A stretch of 64,000 bases of DNA from Streptomyces sp. YIM 121038 (lineage in GTDB: Bacteria; Actinomycetota; Actinomycetes; Streptomycetales; Streptomycetaceae). Positions within the stretch are counted from its first letter, which is position 1, and every line of letters begins with the position of its first letter. Of this stretch, positions 9,099-17,472 are shown piece after piece. Location: NCBI RefSeq assembly GCF_006088715.1, contig NZ_CP030771.1, positions 3,844,001-3,908,000 of the forward strand, given 5' to 3'. Under the pieces are notes generated by a model. That model ran no database searches, was not told the origin of the DNA, and was given only the letters and a program-made list of their open reading frames with translations. The translations under genes were made by a program, and so were the position numbers.

Positions 9099-10255
9099 GC
9101 CGTCACCCCTTCGTGCGTCCGGCCCCGGCGCAGCTGCCACAGGAAGAACGGGCCGCCGGTGAGCGCGGTGAGCACGCCCACGGGGATGTCCTGCGGCGCC
9201 GCCAGGGTGCGCGCCGCGAGGTCGGCGACGACCAGGAACACCGCGCCCATCAGCGCCGCCACCGGGAGCAGCGCCCGGTGTCCGGCGCCGACCAGCATGC
9301 GGGCCGCGTGCGGCACCATCAGGCCGACGAAGCCGATGGCCCCGCTGTGCGCGACGAGGACGCCGGTCACCAGCGAGGCGAGCACGAAGACGCCCGCGCG
9401 GAACCGGGCCGTGTCCAGGCCGAGGACGGTGGCGCCCTCCTCCCCCACCAGGAGCAGGTCGAGCGGCCGGGCGAGCGCGAGGAGCACGGCCGTGCCGAGG
9501 GCGAGCACGGTCAGGGGCACGGCGAGCATGTCCCAGCGGGCGCTGCCGAGGCCGCCGAGCGTCCAGTACAGGACCTCCTGGAGGTGGTCGGCGCGGGCCG
9601 AGACCACCAGGATCAGGCTGGTCAGGGCGGACAGGACGTAGGAGACGGCCACGCCGGCGAGGACCAGGCGGCCGGTGGTGAAGCCGCCGCCGGGCTCCCG
9701 GGCCAGCACGTACACGACGAGGAGCGCGAGGAACGCGCCCGCGAAGGACGCCGCCGGGATGGTCACCGTGGTGGCCAGGCCCGCGCCCCAGCCGAGCACG
9801 ATCACGCCGACCGCGCCCGCGGAGGCGCCGGAGGAGACGCCGAGCAGGAACGGGTCGGCCAGCGGGTTGCGGACCAGGGCCTGGAGGGTGGTGCCGATGA
9901 CGGCGAGCCCCGCGCCGACGGCCGCGCCGAGCAGCACTCTGGGGAGGCGGACGTCGAGGACGATGGTCCGGTACGGGGACGGTCCTTCGGCCCTGCCCGT
10001 GAGGATGTCGAAGACCTCGGCGGGCGGGATCCTGACCGAGCCGTAGGCCAGCGCGGCGATGCCTGCGGCCGCGAGGGCGAGGGTCAGGGTCGCCATGAGG
10101 ATGGCGTAGCGGGCCCTGCCGGGGGCTCCCCGAGCCCGCCCCTTCCCGAAACGGGGGGCTCCGCCCCCGGGCCCCCGTGCGTCGCGCTTCGCGCTCGTCC
10201 TCAAGCGCCGGACGGGCTGGACAGTGCCCGGGGCGGACTTCTCGGTCTGGGTCAC
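9095..10255 (-). CDS. btuC: ABC transporter permease, cobalamin type (BtuC), with in-frame repeat near the N-terminus
   Basis: FecCD/BtuC-family permease with eight to ten hydrophobic segments and the family stretches PRVLLGAAVGAGLAVIGTTL, NPLADPFLLGVSSGA and GFVGLMVPHAAR. A GTG at 10253-10255 overlaps the btuF stop (GTGA), giving 386 residues. From about residue 14 to 46 the protein is the translation of a family A intergenic repeat (PVRRLRTS...GAPRFGKGRARGAPG), followed by RARYAILMATLTLALAAAG where a normal BtuC begins. If translation starts instead at ATG 10096 the product is 333 residues, the usual family length, but without a visible ribosome site. Either the repeat expanded the coding sequence in frame or it sits in a short intergenic spacer. 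Confidence 0.85.
   Translation of the reverse strand: MTQTEKSAPGTVQPVRRLRTSAKRDARGPGGGAPRFGKGRARGAPGRARYAILMATLTLALAAAGIAALAYGSVRIPPAEVFDILTGRAEGPSPYRTIVLDVRLPRVLLGAAVGAGLAVIGTTLQALVRNPLADPFLLGVSSGASAGAVGVIVLGWGAGLATTVTIPAASFAGAFLALLVVYVLAREPGGGFTTGRLVLAGVAVSYVLSALTSLILVVSARADHLQEVLYWTLGGLGSARWDMLAVPLTVLALGTAVLLALARPLDLLLVGEEGATVLGLDTARFRAGVFVLASLVTGVLVAHSGAIGFVGLMVPHAARMLVGAGHRALLPVAALMGAVFLVVADLAARTLAAPQDIPVGVLTALTGGPFFLWQLRRGRTHEGVTA
10125..10222. repeat. Family A repeat inside the btuC reading frame
   Basis: It contains CCCGCCCCTTCCCG, the GGGGGGCTCCGCCCCC stem and the terminal module at 10193-10221 (GCTCGTCCTCAAGCGCCGGA and following bases). All modules match the copies at 6399 and 16893. 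It leaves the minus-strand frame open between the btuF stop and the first BtuC membrane segment. Confidence 0.82.
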
Positions 10256-11220
10256 CGCAGCTGCTCCGCCAGCTTCTCCACCGCCTTTGGTGCGCGTACG
10301 CCGAGGACCACGTCCGACAGGGGCAGGACCGCGAAGCGCTTGTTCTTGATGGCGGGGACGTCCTTGAGTGCCGGGTCGTCGAGGAGGCGCTTCTTCTTCT
10401 GGGCCACGGTCGTCGCGCCGTAGTCGTAGATGAGGACGACGTCGGGACTGCGGTCGACCACCGTCTCCCAGGAGGCGTCGCCGAAGGACTTGTCGAGGTC
10501 GGCCATCACGTTGCGGCCGCCGGCGCGCTTGATGATGTCGTTGCCGATGCCCTTGCCGCCCGCCGTGAAGGCGGTCTTGTCGCCGCTGTCGTAGACGAAG
10601 ACCGACGGTGCCCTGCCGCCCTTGGCCTTCTTCGCGGCGCGGGCCAGCTCGGCCTCGGCGGTGCGCACCCACTTCTCGGCCCGGTCGCGGACGCCGAAGG
10701 TGGCGCCGGTCTCGCGGACCTCGCGGTAGACGTCGTCCATCGTGACCGGCTTCTTGGCGCAGCCCTCGATGTTCAGGCGGCTGTTGATCCCGGACTTGGC
10801 GAGGGCCTCGCGGGAGCGGCCCTCACCGGCGGCGAAGGCGCTGGAGTAGCCGCCGTAGACGAAGTCGGGGTTCGCGGCGAGGAGCTTCTCGTACGAGGGG
10901 TACTCCTTGGCGAGCACCGGCAGGGACTTGTAGTCCTTCGCGTACGCCGGGAGCACCTCGTCGTCGAGGTAGGCGGTCCCGGCGATGCTGTCCTTGAGGC
11001 CCAGCTCGAGGAGGATCTCCGTGGCGTGCTGGTTCATGGGCACGGCGCGCTCGGGGGGCGCCTTGTACGTCGTCCGCACACCGCAGTTGGTGACGGTGTA
11101 CGGGAATCCGGCGGCCTTGGACTTCCCGGCCGGGGCGTCGGACCCGGAGTCGCCGGACGACGAGCAGGCCGTGAGCGGGAGCAGGGTCGCCGCGGCGACG
11201 AGCAGCACGCGGATGCGCAT
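10252..11220 (-). CDS. btuF: Cobalamin-binding lipoprotein of ABC transporter (BtuF-like)
   Basis: A 322-residue periplasmic-binding-protein-like lipoprotein. The signal peptide ends in the lipobox LTAC (MRIRVLLVAAATLLPLTAC), followed by a Ser/Gly linker and a two-lobed TroA-type binding fold. GGAGGAGG precedes the ATG. First gene of a coupled btuFCD operon, directly behind a cobalamin riboswitch whose expression-platform hairpin abuts the ribosome site. It captures the corrinoid outside the membrane and hands it to BtuC. Two Cys residues (TNCGVR, IEGCAKK) could form a disulfide. Confidence 0.87.
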   Translation of the reverse strand: MRIRVLLVAAATLLPLTACSSSGDSGSDAPAGKSKAAGFPYTVTNCGVRTTYKAPPERAVPMNQHATEILLELGLKDSIAGTAYLDDEVLPAYAKDYKSLPVLAKEYPSYEKLLAANPDFVYGGYSSAFAAGEGRSREALAKSGINSRLNIEGCAKKPVTMDDVYREVRETGATFGVRDRAEKWVRTAEAELARAAKKAKGGRAPSVFVYDSGDKTAFTAGGKGIGNDIIKRAGGRNVMADLDKSFGDASWETVVDRSPDVVLIYDYGATTVAQKKKRLLDDPALKDVPAIKNKRFAVLPLSDVVLGVRAPKAVEKLAEQLR

Positions 11221-11238
11221 GACTGTGCGGTCCTCCTC

Positions 11239-11374
11239 CAGGGGATTTCCGCGTCCCCTGCGTCAAGTGGGAGGAGGCGGCAGGTCAGTTCCTGACTCCC
11301 GGCACGCGCGCGTGCCGGTCACAGTGGCGGGACCGCGCCGGACTCACACCGGCTTCCTGGGGTCCTGCCGCCTC
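11239..11374 (-). promoter_or_regulatory. Cobalamin riboswitch controlling btuFCD
   Basis: Read on the minus strand, the core GAAGCCGGTGTGAGTCCGGC followed by GCGGTCCCGCCACTGTGA matches the B12-box consensus. The closing stem is a perfect 11-base pairing of 11364-11374 with 11274-11284. A second hairpin (CAGGGGA 11239-11245 with TCCCCTG 11254-11260) directly abuts the TCCTCCTCC complement of the btuF ribosome site, so control is probably translational. The aptamer begins 11 bases after the mec stop codon. Confidence 0.95.
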
Positions 11375-11385
11375 GAAGGTCGGCT

Positions 11386-11808
11386 TCAGTATGCCTGTAC
11401 GACCTGGACGTCCTCCTCGGTGACCTCCCCGTCCACGATGCGGAACGAGCGGAACTGGAAGGGTCCCGCGTCGTCGGCGTCGGCGGTGGACACCAGGACG
11501 TAGTGGGCGCCGGGCTCGTTCGCGTACGAGATGTCCGTGCGGGAGGGGTAGGCCTCCGTGGCGGTGTGCGAGTGGTAGATGACGACGGGTTCCTCGTCGC
11601 GGTCGTCAAGATCGCGGTACAGCTTGAGCAGGTCCGCCGAGTCGAACTCGTAGAACGTGGGCGAGCGGGCCGCGTTCAGCATCGGGACGAACCGCTCGGG
11701 GCGGTCCGTGCCCGCCGGGCCGGCGACGACGCCGCACGCCTCGTCGGGGTGGTCCTTGCGCGCGTGCGCGACGATCTCGTCCCACAGGGCCTGGGTGATG
11801 GTCAGCAT
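11386..11808 (-). CDS. mec: Mec, JAMM/MPN+ metalloprotease of the CysO pathway
   Basis: A 140-residue JAB1/MPN+ domain protein. The zinc motif is visible as HSHTATEAYPSRTD (H-x-H, then S..D) with the upstream catalytic Glu in the first helix (DEACGV). It releases cysteine from the CysO-cysteine adduct and, in related systems, trims residues after the carrier's diglycine. The neighbouring CysO ends GGMV, so a processing role fits. It belongs with cysO and cysM but is separated from them by the btuFCD block and its riboswitch. No ribosome site is evident before ATG 11806-11808. Confidence 0.92.
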   Translation of the reverse strand: MLTITQALWDEIVAHARKDHPDEACGVVAGPAGTDRPERFVPMLNAARSPTFYEFDSADLLKLYRDLDDRDEEPVVIYHSHTATEAYPSRTDISYANEPGAHYVLVSTADADDAGPFQFRSFRIVDGEVTEEDVQVVQAY

Positions 11809-11841
11809 GTGGGCCAGGATAAGCAGCACGAACGTACGAAA

Positions 11842-11878
11842 GGGCCGCCGCGTACCAGTATGTGATACGCGACGGCCC
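11842..11878 (-). terminator. Terminator after the amino-acid permease
   Basis: GGGCCGCCGCGTA (11842-11854) pairs with TACGCGACGGCCC (11866-11878) with one mismatch. On the minus strand it is followed by TTTCGT. It precedes mec by about 35 bases and isolates it from the permease transcript. Confidence 0.75.
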
Positions 11879-11904
11879 GAATCGTGAACGCAGGCCCGCT
11901 GCGG

Positions 11905-11970
11905 TGGGGCAGCGCCCCGAAGGGGCGCGGGGAACTGCGCGACCAGCCACAGACGGCCCGCAGCTCCGTG
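11905..11970. repeat. Family B intergenic repeat
   Basis: The stem GCGCCCCGAAGGGGCGC (11912-11928) is followed by GGGGAACTGCGCGACCAGCC and CACAGACGGCCCGCAG. The same module, complete or partial, recurs at 21605-21670 and 35430-35515. It lies just after the permease stop codon. Confidence 0.7.
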
Positions 11971-11981
11971 AGACGCAGAGG

Positions 11982-13460
11982 TCAGTCCTTGGCCCCAGGC
12001 ACAGCGGCAGCGTGCTGGCGCTTCTTGAAGGCCGCGGCCTCCGGGTTGCGGCTCTTGAGCACCAGGTAGGACACGCACAGGATGGCGGCCCAGACCGGGG
12101 CGCAGTACAGCGAGATCCGGGCGTCCTTGTCGATGCCCATCATCACGATGACCATGCCGATGAAGGCGAGCGCGAACCAGCTGGTGTACGGGGCGCCCGG
12201 GGCGCGGAAGGTGGACTGCGGCAGGATGCCGCGGTCGGCCTTACGGCGGTAGTTGATCTGGGAGACCAGGATCATGATCCAGGCCCACATGCCGGAGATG
12301 GTGGCGAAGGAGACGACGTAGTTGAACGCCTCGCCCGGCCACTGGTAGTTGATCCACACGCCGACGAGCATCAGCGCGGCGGACGCGGTGGTGCCGACCA
12401 GCGGCAGGCCGTTCTTGGTGAGCTTGGTGAAGAACTTCGGGCCCTGGCCGTTGAGCGCGAGGTCGCGCAGCATGCGGCCGGTGGAGTACATGCCCGAGTT
12501 GCAGGAGGAGAGCGCGGCCGTCAGGACCACGAAGTTCACGATCGCGGCGCCGATGCCGAGGCCCATCTTCTCGAAGGCCGCGACGAACGGGGAGACACCG
12601 GGCTGGAAGGACGTCCACGGGACGACCGAGAGGATCATGATCAGGGCGCCGACGTAGAAGACGGCGATGCGCCACGGCACGGTGTTGATCGCCTTGGGCA
12701 GGGTCTTCTTCGGGTCCTTGGACTCACCCGCGGTGACGCCGACGAGCTCCACGGCCAGGAAGGCGAACATCACGATCTGGAGGGTCATCAGCGTGTTGCC
12801 GATGCCGTTGGGGAAGAAGCCGCCGTTGTCCCACAGGTGCGTGACGGACGCGCTGTCCCCGGCGTCGGAGAAGCCGATGGTGAGGATGCCGGCACAGATC
12901 AGGATCATGCCGATGATGGCGGTGACCTTGACCATGGAGAACCAGAACTCCAGCTCGCCGAAGAGCTTCACGGAGATCAGGTTGGCGCCGTACAGGATGA
13001 CGGTGAAGATCAGCGCGTAGGCCCATTGCGGAATGGAGTCATGGGTCCAGTACTGCATGTACTGGGCTGCCGCCGTGACTTCGGTGATGCCGGTGACGAC
13101 CCAGAAGAGCCAGTACGTCCAACCGGTCACGAATCCGAAGAACGGGCCGACGAACTCGCGGGCGTACTCCGAGAACGAACCCGACACGGGCCGGTACATC
13201 AGGAGCTCGCCGAGCGCGCGCATGATGAAGAAGATGACGAGGCCCGCGATGGCGTAAGCGAGGATGAGGCTCGGCCCGGCCTTGTGAATGGCCTTGCCCG
13301 CGCCGAGGAACAGCCCGGTGCCGATGGCACCGCCGATCGCGATCATCTGGATCTGCCGGGCACCGAGCCCGCGCTGATAGCCCTCGTTCTCGCCGGACGC
13401 GTCCGCGCCCGCCGCGGCCCCATTGCCGTCGTGATGCTCTTCGACCTGCACTGAGGTCAT
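11982..13460 (-). CDS. Amino-acid permease, AAT/APC family
   Basis: A 492-residue, twelve-segment transporter of the AnsP/GabP/CycA branch. The first membrane segment contains IGGAIGTGLFLGAGKAI, the conserved substrate-backbone loop, followed by PSLILAYAIAGLVIF..MRALGEL. The ATG at 13458-13460 is preceded by GGAGAAAGG; the frame stays open further upstream without a plausible start. Substrate cannot be read from sequence. The gene stands alone, with a perfect nine-base inverted repeat about 145 bases upstream (13606-13630) as a possible operator, and ends at its own terminator. Confidence 0.9.
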   Translation of the reverse strand: MTSVQVEEHHDGNGAAAGADASGENEGYQRGLGARQIQMIAIGGAIGTGLFLGAGKAIHKAGPSLILAYAIAGLVIFFIMRALGELLMYRPVSGSFSEYAREFVGPFFGFVTGWTYWLFWVVTGITEVTAAAQYMQYWTHDSIPQWAYALIFTVILYGANLISVKLFGELEFWFSMVKVTAIIGMILICAGILTIGFSDAGDSASVTHLWDNGGFFPNGIGNTLMTLQIVMFAFLAVELVGVTAGESKDPKKTLPKAINTVPWRIAVFYVGALIMILSVVPWTSFQPGVSPFVAAFEKMGLGIGAAIVNFVVLTAALSSCNSGMYSTGRMLRDLALNGQGPKFFTKLTKNGLPLVGTTASAALMLVGVWINYQWPGEAFNYVVSFATISGMWAWIMILVSQINYRRKADRGILPQSTFRAPGAPYTSWFALAFIGMVIVMMGIDKDARISLYCAPVWAAILCVSYLVLKSRNPEAAAFKKRQHAAAVPGAKD

Positions 13461-13872
13461 GGTGACGCCTTTCTCCATGCTGATCCGCGCCGCGAACTGC
13501 GGTTTCGCCGCGGACCAGGTCGTGATCCCCCGAATGGTGATGGAGTGCCGCCGACGGTCAGTCGGCCCCTGGCGTGCCGTCGGCGACATGGGTGGCGTCA
13601 CCGAGCGGTCGTGAACATTTATCACGACCGTCACAGTGATCGAATGAGCCCGCTATGGCGCACACCACAGGAAGAAGCGGACAAAACTCCCATTGAGCGG
13701 CATATGCGGACGGTATGGTGACCCGATCGTTATCCGGATTTGAGCGTCCGTTGAGCGAACGTCCGCGATCTTCAAGAAGACGTCACGCGGAGGCCGGGAA
13801 ACCGTCACCCCGTCCGACAGAAAACCTTCACACCGGCCATCGGAAGAACTTCACGCCCGGCCGGGTCCCGCC
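13461..13872. other. 412-base non-coding gap with an inverted repeat
   Basis: No convincing gene. CGGTCGTGA (13606-13614) and TCACGACCG (13622-13630) form a perfect inverted repeat around an AT-rich ACATTTA, the only low-GC patch here. It is suited to be an operator or promoter element for the permease at 13460, which is read away from it. The half nearest 13873 shows nothing recognisable. Confidence 0.55.
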
Positions 13873-14481
13873 TCACCCGGTCAGCGTGTCGACGAGGGTC
13901 TCCTGGAGTCCCCCCAGCCACAGGTACGCCATCACCATCGGCTTGCGCGGATCGGAGTCCGGCAGGCGGTAGAGGATGTCGGTGTCCTCCTCGTCGGTCA
14001 CCTCCAGGCGGGTGCCGATCGCGAGCCGCAGGTCGTTGAGCGCGCCGAGCCAGCGGCGCGAGTCGTCGACGGACAGCTTCAGGACGGCGCCGCCCTCGCC
14101 CGCGACGGTCAGCGCGTCCAGGCAGCGGACCACCGCGAGCGCGTCGTCCCGCTTGCGCGCCCGCAGGTCGTTCTCGGTGAAGCGGCGGAACTCCGCGGAG
14201 TACGACCGCAGTTCGGCGGCCTGCGCCTCGGAGGCGCCCTCGGTGCCGGGGCCGCCGTACGCGTCCGGGAGCAGCCGCTTGAGCACCGGGTCGGCGGGCG
14301 GCTCGCTCGGGCCGGGCGCGAAGAGCTCGGCGAAGAGGTCGTCGTCGGCGCCCGCGGGCTCGTCGCCGGGGCCGATCAGCTCCAGGAGCTGCACGGCGAG
14401 GGAGCGGATGATGGAGATCTCGACCTCGTCGAGCGCGACGGCCGCGCCGCCCCCCGGGATCGGTTCGAATTGTCCTGGCAT
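13873..14481 (-). CDS. DUF2017 family protein
   Basis: A 202-residue soluble, mainly helical and acidic protein of the actinobacterial DUF2017 family, which is typically encoded directly after clpS. Recognisable stretches are FEPIPGGGAAVALDEVEISIIRSLA at the N-terminus and SVDDSRRWLGALNDLRLAIGTRL in the C-terminal half. It starts 11 bases after the clpS stop, so the two are co-transcribed. Its molecular role is unknown; the constant link with clpS suggests involvement in regulated proteolysis, which is inference. Confidence 0.85.
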   Translation of the reverse strand: MPGQFEPIPGGGAAVALDEVEISIIRSLAVQLLELIGPGDEPAGADDDLFAELFAPGPSEPPADPVLKRLLPDAYGGPGTEGASEAQAAELRSYSAEFRRFTENDLRARKRDDALAVVRCLDALTVAGEGGAVLKLSVDDSRRWLGALNDLRLAIGTRLEVTDEEDTDILYRLPDSDPRKPMVMAYLWLGGLQETLVDTLTG

Positions 14482-14492
14482 CGGTCGCGTCG

Positions 14493-14810
14493 CTACTTCC
14501 GGTCCTGCTGCAGGGTGGCCCACAGTCCGTACCCGTGCATGGCCTGCACGTCGCGCTCCATCTCCTCGCGCGTTCCCGCGGAGACGACGGCGCGGCCCTT
14601 GTGGTGGACGTCGAGCATGAGCTTGGTCGCCTTGTCCTTGGAGTACCCGAAGTACGTCTGGAAGACGTACGTCACGTAGCTCATGAGATTCACCGGGTCG
14701 TTGTGCACCAGGGTGATCCAGGGAACGTCGGGTTCGGGGACCGCGAAGGTCTCTTCGTCCGCGTCCGGGCGGGTGATCTCTGCAGGAGCCGCGCTACTCA
14801 CTTGTCCCAT
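14493..14810 (-). CDS. clpS: ClpS, N-end rule adaptor for ClpAP/ClpCP
   Basis: A 105-residue adaptor that delivers proteins with destabilising N-terminal residues to the Clp ATPase. The conserved core [22 protein letters not shown] contains the Asn-Asp-Pro-Val substrate-pocket motif, followed by the [18 protein letters not shown] segment. The N-terminal 30 residues are a flexible acidic extension as usual. ATG 14808-14810 was chosen at the family length. First gene of a two-gene unit with DUF2017, divergent from pncB. Confidence 0.95.
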   Translation of the reverse strand: MGQVSSAAPAEITRPDADEETFAVPEPDVPWITLVHNDPVNLMSYVTYVFQTYFGYSKDKATKLMLDVHHKGRAVVSAGTREEMERDVQAMHGYGLWATLQQDRK

Positions 14811-14889
14811 GCTGCCACCCGCAGGGGGCGACCGCACAAACGGGCCCCTGAAATCGTCAGAGTGACGAGATGGGGGTAGCATTCGTCGT

Positions 14890-16224
14890 ATGAACTCTGG
14901 GGAGCATGAGCTGGGGCTGCCGGTGGACGTCCCGTCCACGGCGCTCTTCACGGATCACTACGAGTTGACGATGTTGCAGGGCACGCTCAAGTCCGGCGCC
15001 GCGCACCGCCGCTCGGTCTTCGAGGTGTTCACGCGCCGCCTGCCCGAGGGCCGTCGCTACGGAGTGGTCGCCGGGACCGGCCGGGTCCTGGACGCCGTGG
15101 AGAACTTCCGCTTCGACGCGGACGTCCTCTCCTTCCTGCGCGAACGCGGCGTCGTGGACGAGCCGACCCTGCGGTGGCTCGCCTCGTACCGCTTCAGCGG
15201 GGACGTGTGGGGCTACCCGGAGGGCGAGGTGTACTTCCCCGGCTCACCGATCCTGCGGGTCGAGGGCAGCTTCGCGGAGTGCGTGCTCCTGGAGACCGTG
15301 ATCCTGTCGATCCTCAACCACGACTCGGCCATCGCCGCGGCCGCGTCCCGGATGGCCTCCGCCGCGGGCGGGCGGCCGCTGATCGAGATGGGCGCGCGCC
15401 GCACCCACGAGCTGGCGGCCGTCGCCGCGTCCCGGGCGGCCTACGTCGGCGGCTTCACCACCACCTCCGACCTCGCCGCGGGCTTCCGCTACGGCATCCC
15501 GACCGTCGGCACCTCCGCGCACGCCTTCACCCTGGTCCACGACAGCGAGCGCGACGCCTTCCGCGCCCAGGTGGACTCCCTCGGCCGCGGCACGACCCTG
15601 CTCGTCGACACCTACGACGTCGGCGAGGCCGTCCGGATGGCCGTCGAGATCGCGGGCCCGGAGCTCGGCGCCGTCCGCATCGACTCCGGCGACCTCCTCC
15701 TGGTCGCGCACCGGGTGCGGCAGCAGCTGGACGAGCTCGGCGCCACCCAGGCCAAGATCGTCGTCACCTCCGACCTGGACGAGTACGCCATCGCCTCGCT
15801 GGCGGCCGCGCCCGTGGACGCGTACGGCGTGGGCACCCAGCTGGTCACCGGCTCCGGGCACCCCACCTGCTCCATGGTCTACAAGCTGGTCGCCCGCGCC
15901 CGCTCCGCCGACCCGAAGGCGCCCCTCGAACCCGTCGCGAAGAAGTCGCTCGGCGCCAAGTCGTCCCTGGGCGGCCGCAAGTGGGCCGCGCGCCGCCCCG
16001 ACGCCCAGGGGGTCGCCGAGGCCGAGGTCGTCGGCACCGGACCGGTCCCGGCGGACCTGGCGGACCACCAGCTCCACGTCGAGCTGATCAAGGGCGGGGC
16101 GGTGCTCGCCCGGGAGCCCCTGGACACCGTCCGCGACCGGCACGCGGCGGCGCGGGCCTCGCTGCCGCTCTCGGCGACCCAGCTCTCGCGGGGCGAGGCC
16201 GTCATCCCCACGGAGTTCGTGTGA
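14890..16224 (+). CDS. pncB: Nicotinate phosphoribosyltransferase
   Basis: A 444-residue enzyme of NAD salvage, converting nicotinate and PRPP to nicotinate mononucleotide. Landmarks: [13 protein letters not shown] near the N-terminus, [21 protein letters not shown] with the phosphorylated-His-type segment, and RIDSGDLL for PRPP binding. The start probably coincides with the transcription start: TAGCAT (14877-14882) lies seven bases before the ATG and no ribosome site is visible, so the mRNA is predicted leaderless. pncA follows within 72 bases on the same strand, giving a complete nicotinamide-to-NaMN salvage pair. Confidence 0.95.
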   Translation: MNSGEHELGLPVDVPSTALFTDHYELTMLQGTLKSGAAHRRSVFEVFTRRLPEGRRYGVVAGTGRVLDAVENFRFDADVLSFLRERGVVDEPTLRWLASYRFSGDVWGYPEGEVYFPGSPILRVEGSFAECVLLETVILSILNHDSAIAAAASRMASAAGGRPLIEMGARRTHELAAVAASRAAYVGGFTTTSDLAAGFRYGIPTVGTSAHAFTLVHDSERDAFRAQVDSLGRGTTLLVDTYDVGEAVRMAVEIAGPELGAVRIDSGDLLLVAHRVRQQLDELGATQAKIVVTSDLDEYAIASLAAAPVDAYGVGTQLVTGSGHPTCSMVYKLVARARSADPKAPLEPVAKKSLGAKSSLGGRKWAARRPDAQGVAEAEVVGTGPVPADLADHQLHVELIKGGAVLAREPLDTVRDRHAAARASLPLSATQLSRGEAVIPTEFV

Positions 16225-16295
16225 ACGCCGCCCCCTCCCGCATCGGACGTGAAGTCTCTACGCTCGATTCATCCAGCTAACGAAGGACACCCGCC

Positions 16296-16880
16296 ATGCG
16301 CCGCGCCCTGATCGTCGTAGACGTACAGAACGACTTCTGCGAGGGGGGCAGCCTGGCGGTGGCGGGCGGCGCGGACGTGGCCGCCGCCATCACCGACCTC
16401 ATCGGCCAGACGCCCGCCTGCTACCGCCACGTCGTGGCCACCCGCGACCACCACATCGCCCCCGGCGGCCACTTCTCCGCCACGCCCGACTACGTCGACT
16501 CCTGGCCGCCGCACTGCGTGGCCGGGACCGAGGGCGTCGGCTTCCACCCGAACTTCGCGCCCGCCGTGGCCTCCGGGGCCGTCGACACCGTCTTCTCCAA
16601 GGGGGAGCACTCGGCGGCGTACTCCGGCTTCGAGGGGGCCGACGAGAACGGGGTGCCGCTGGCGCGGTGGCTGCGGGAGCGGCAGGTGCGGGAGGTGGAC
16701 GTGGTGGGGATCGCCACGGACCACTGCGTGCGGGCCACCGCGCTCGACGCCGTGCGGGAGGGGTTCCGGACCCATGTCCTGCTCGACCTCACGGCGGGCG
16801 TGGCCGAGGCCACGACGGAGCGGGCCCTGGAGGAGCTCCGCGCCGCGGGCGTCGAACTGACGGGCAAGCCGGTGGTGTAG
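16296..16880 (+). CDS. pncA: Nicotinamidase
   Basis: A 194-residue cysteine hydrolase of the isochorismatase fold, converting nicotinamide to nicotinate for PncB. The catalytic triad is visible: Asp in ALIVVDVQNDF, Lys in FSKGEHSAAYSGF and Cys in GIATDHCVRATALDA. The metal-binding Asp/His cluster appears as ATRDHHIAPGGHF. AAGGAC precedes the ATG. Forms a functional pair with pncB. Confidence 0.95.
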   Translation: MRRALIVVDVQNDFCEGGSLAVAGGADVAAAITDLIGQTPACYRHVVATRDHHIAPGGHFSATPDYVDSWPPHCVAGTEGVGFHPNFAPAVASGAVDTVFSKGEHSAAYSGFEGADENGVPLARWLRERQVREVDVVGIATDHCVRATALDAVREGFRTHVLLDLTAGVAEATTERALEELRAAGVELTGKPVV

Positions 16881-16892
16881 CCCTCGCGGGTA

Positions 16893-17018
16893 GCGCCCCA
16901 GACCCGCCCCTTCCCGCTTCCTGGGGGCTCCGCCCCCAGACCCCCGCTCCTCAAACGCCGGAGAGGCTGAAGGATCTGCCGCGACCGGCGACAGATCCAG
17001 CCCGTCCGGCGTTTGAGG
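16893..17018. repeat. Family A repeat between pncA and a convergent gene
   Basis: It contains CCCGCCCCTTCCCG, the TGGGGGCTCCGCCCCCA stem, a diverged terminal module (16947-16971) and an inverted terminal module CCAGCCCGTCCGGCGTTTGA (16997-17016). It probably doubles as a bidirectional terminator. Confidence 0.78.
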
Positions 17019-17019
17019 G

Positions 17020-17337
17020 TCAAGCCGCCGCCCGCCTCATCAGGGCCCTGATCGGGTGCCACAGTTCCTGCGCGCCCTGCACGGGGGCCGTGCGCCATAT
17101 GAGGCCGTCGGGGTGGTGGAGGACCGCCGTGACCTCGTCGGGAGTGGGCGGCTCCGCGTTGCCGCGGAGGTACACCGACCGGAGCCCGAGGTTCCGTAGC
17201 CGGGTCAGGGCCCTCGCCCGGTTCACGGAGTGCACCAGGACCCGTACCCGCGCCCCCGCCGAAGGGCCGGGGCTCGGCAGGGTCAGCGCCACCACCACGC
17301 TGCCGTTCGGCAGCTTGCAGAAGCCTCCTGCGGCCAT
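17020..17337 (-). CDS. Small conserved-looking hypothetical protein
   Basis: A 105-residue soluble protein of unknown function. It has a beta-rich first half (GSVVVALTLPSPGPSAGARVRVLVHSV), a central RARALTRLRNLGLRSVYLRGN segment and a C-terminal basic tail (LMRRAAA). No signal peptide, membrane segment or catalytic motif was recognised. It is convergent with pncA across a family A repeat and followed upstream by a hairpin shared with the metalloprotease gene. Codon use matches its neighbours, so it is likely a real gene. Confidence 0.62.
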   Translation of the reverse strand: MAAGGFCKLPNGSVVVALTLPSPGPSAGARVRVLVHSVNRARALTRLRNLGLRSVYLRGNAEPPTPDEVTAVLHHPDGLIWRTAPVQGAQELWHPIRALMRRAAA

Positions 17338-17400
17338 GCCGTGTCACACCCCCGTGAGACGTCGCGTCAATAAGGAATCCACAGCACGCACCTAAACACG

Positions 17401-17434
17401 AACGGCCGCCGCCCGCTAGGGGGCGACGGCCGTT
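17401..17434 (-). terminator. Terminator after the metalloprotease gene
   Basis: AACGGCCG and CGCC (17401-17413) pair with GGCG and CGGCCGTT (17422-17434), with one mismatch and an eight-base loop. It stands 39 bases beyond the protease stop codon. Confidence 0.85.
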
Positions 17435-17472
17435 CCGTCAGAAATACGCCTCTGACCTGGGGGAATGCGAAA

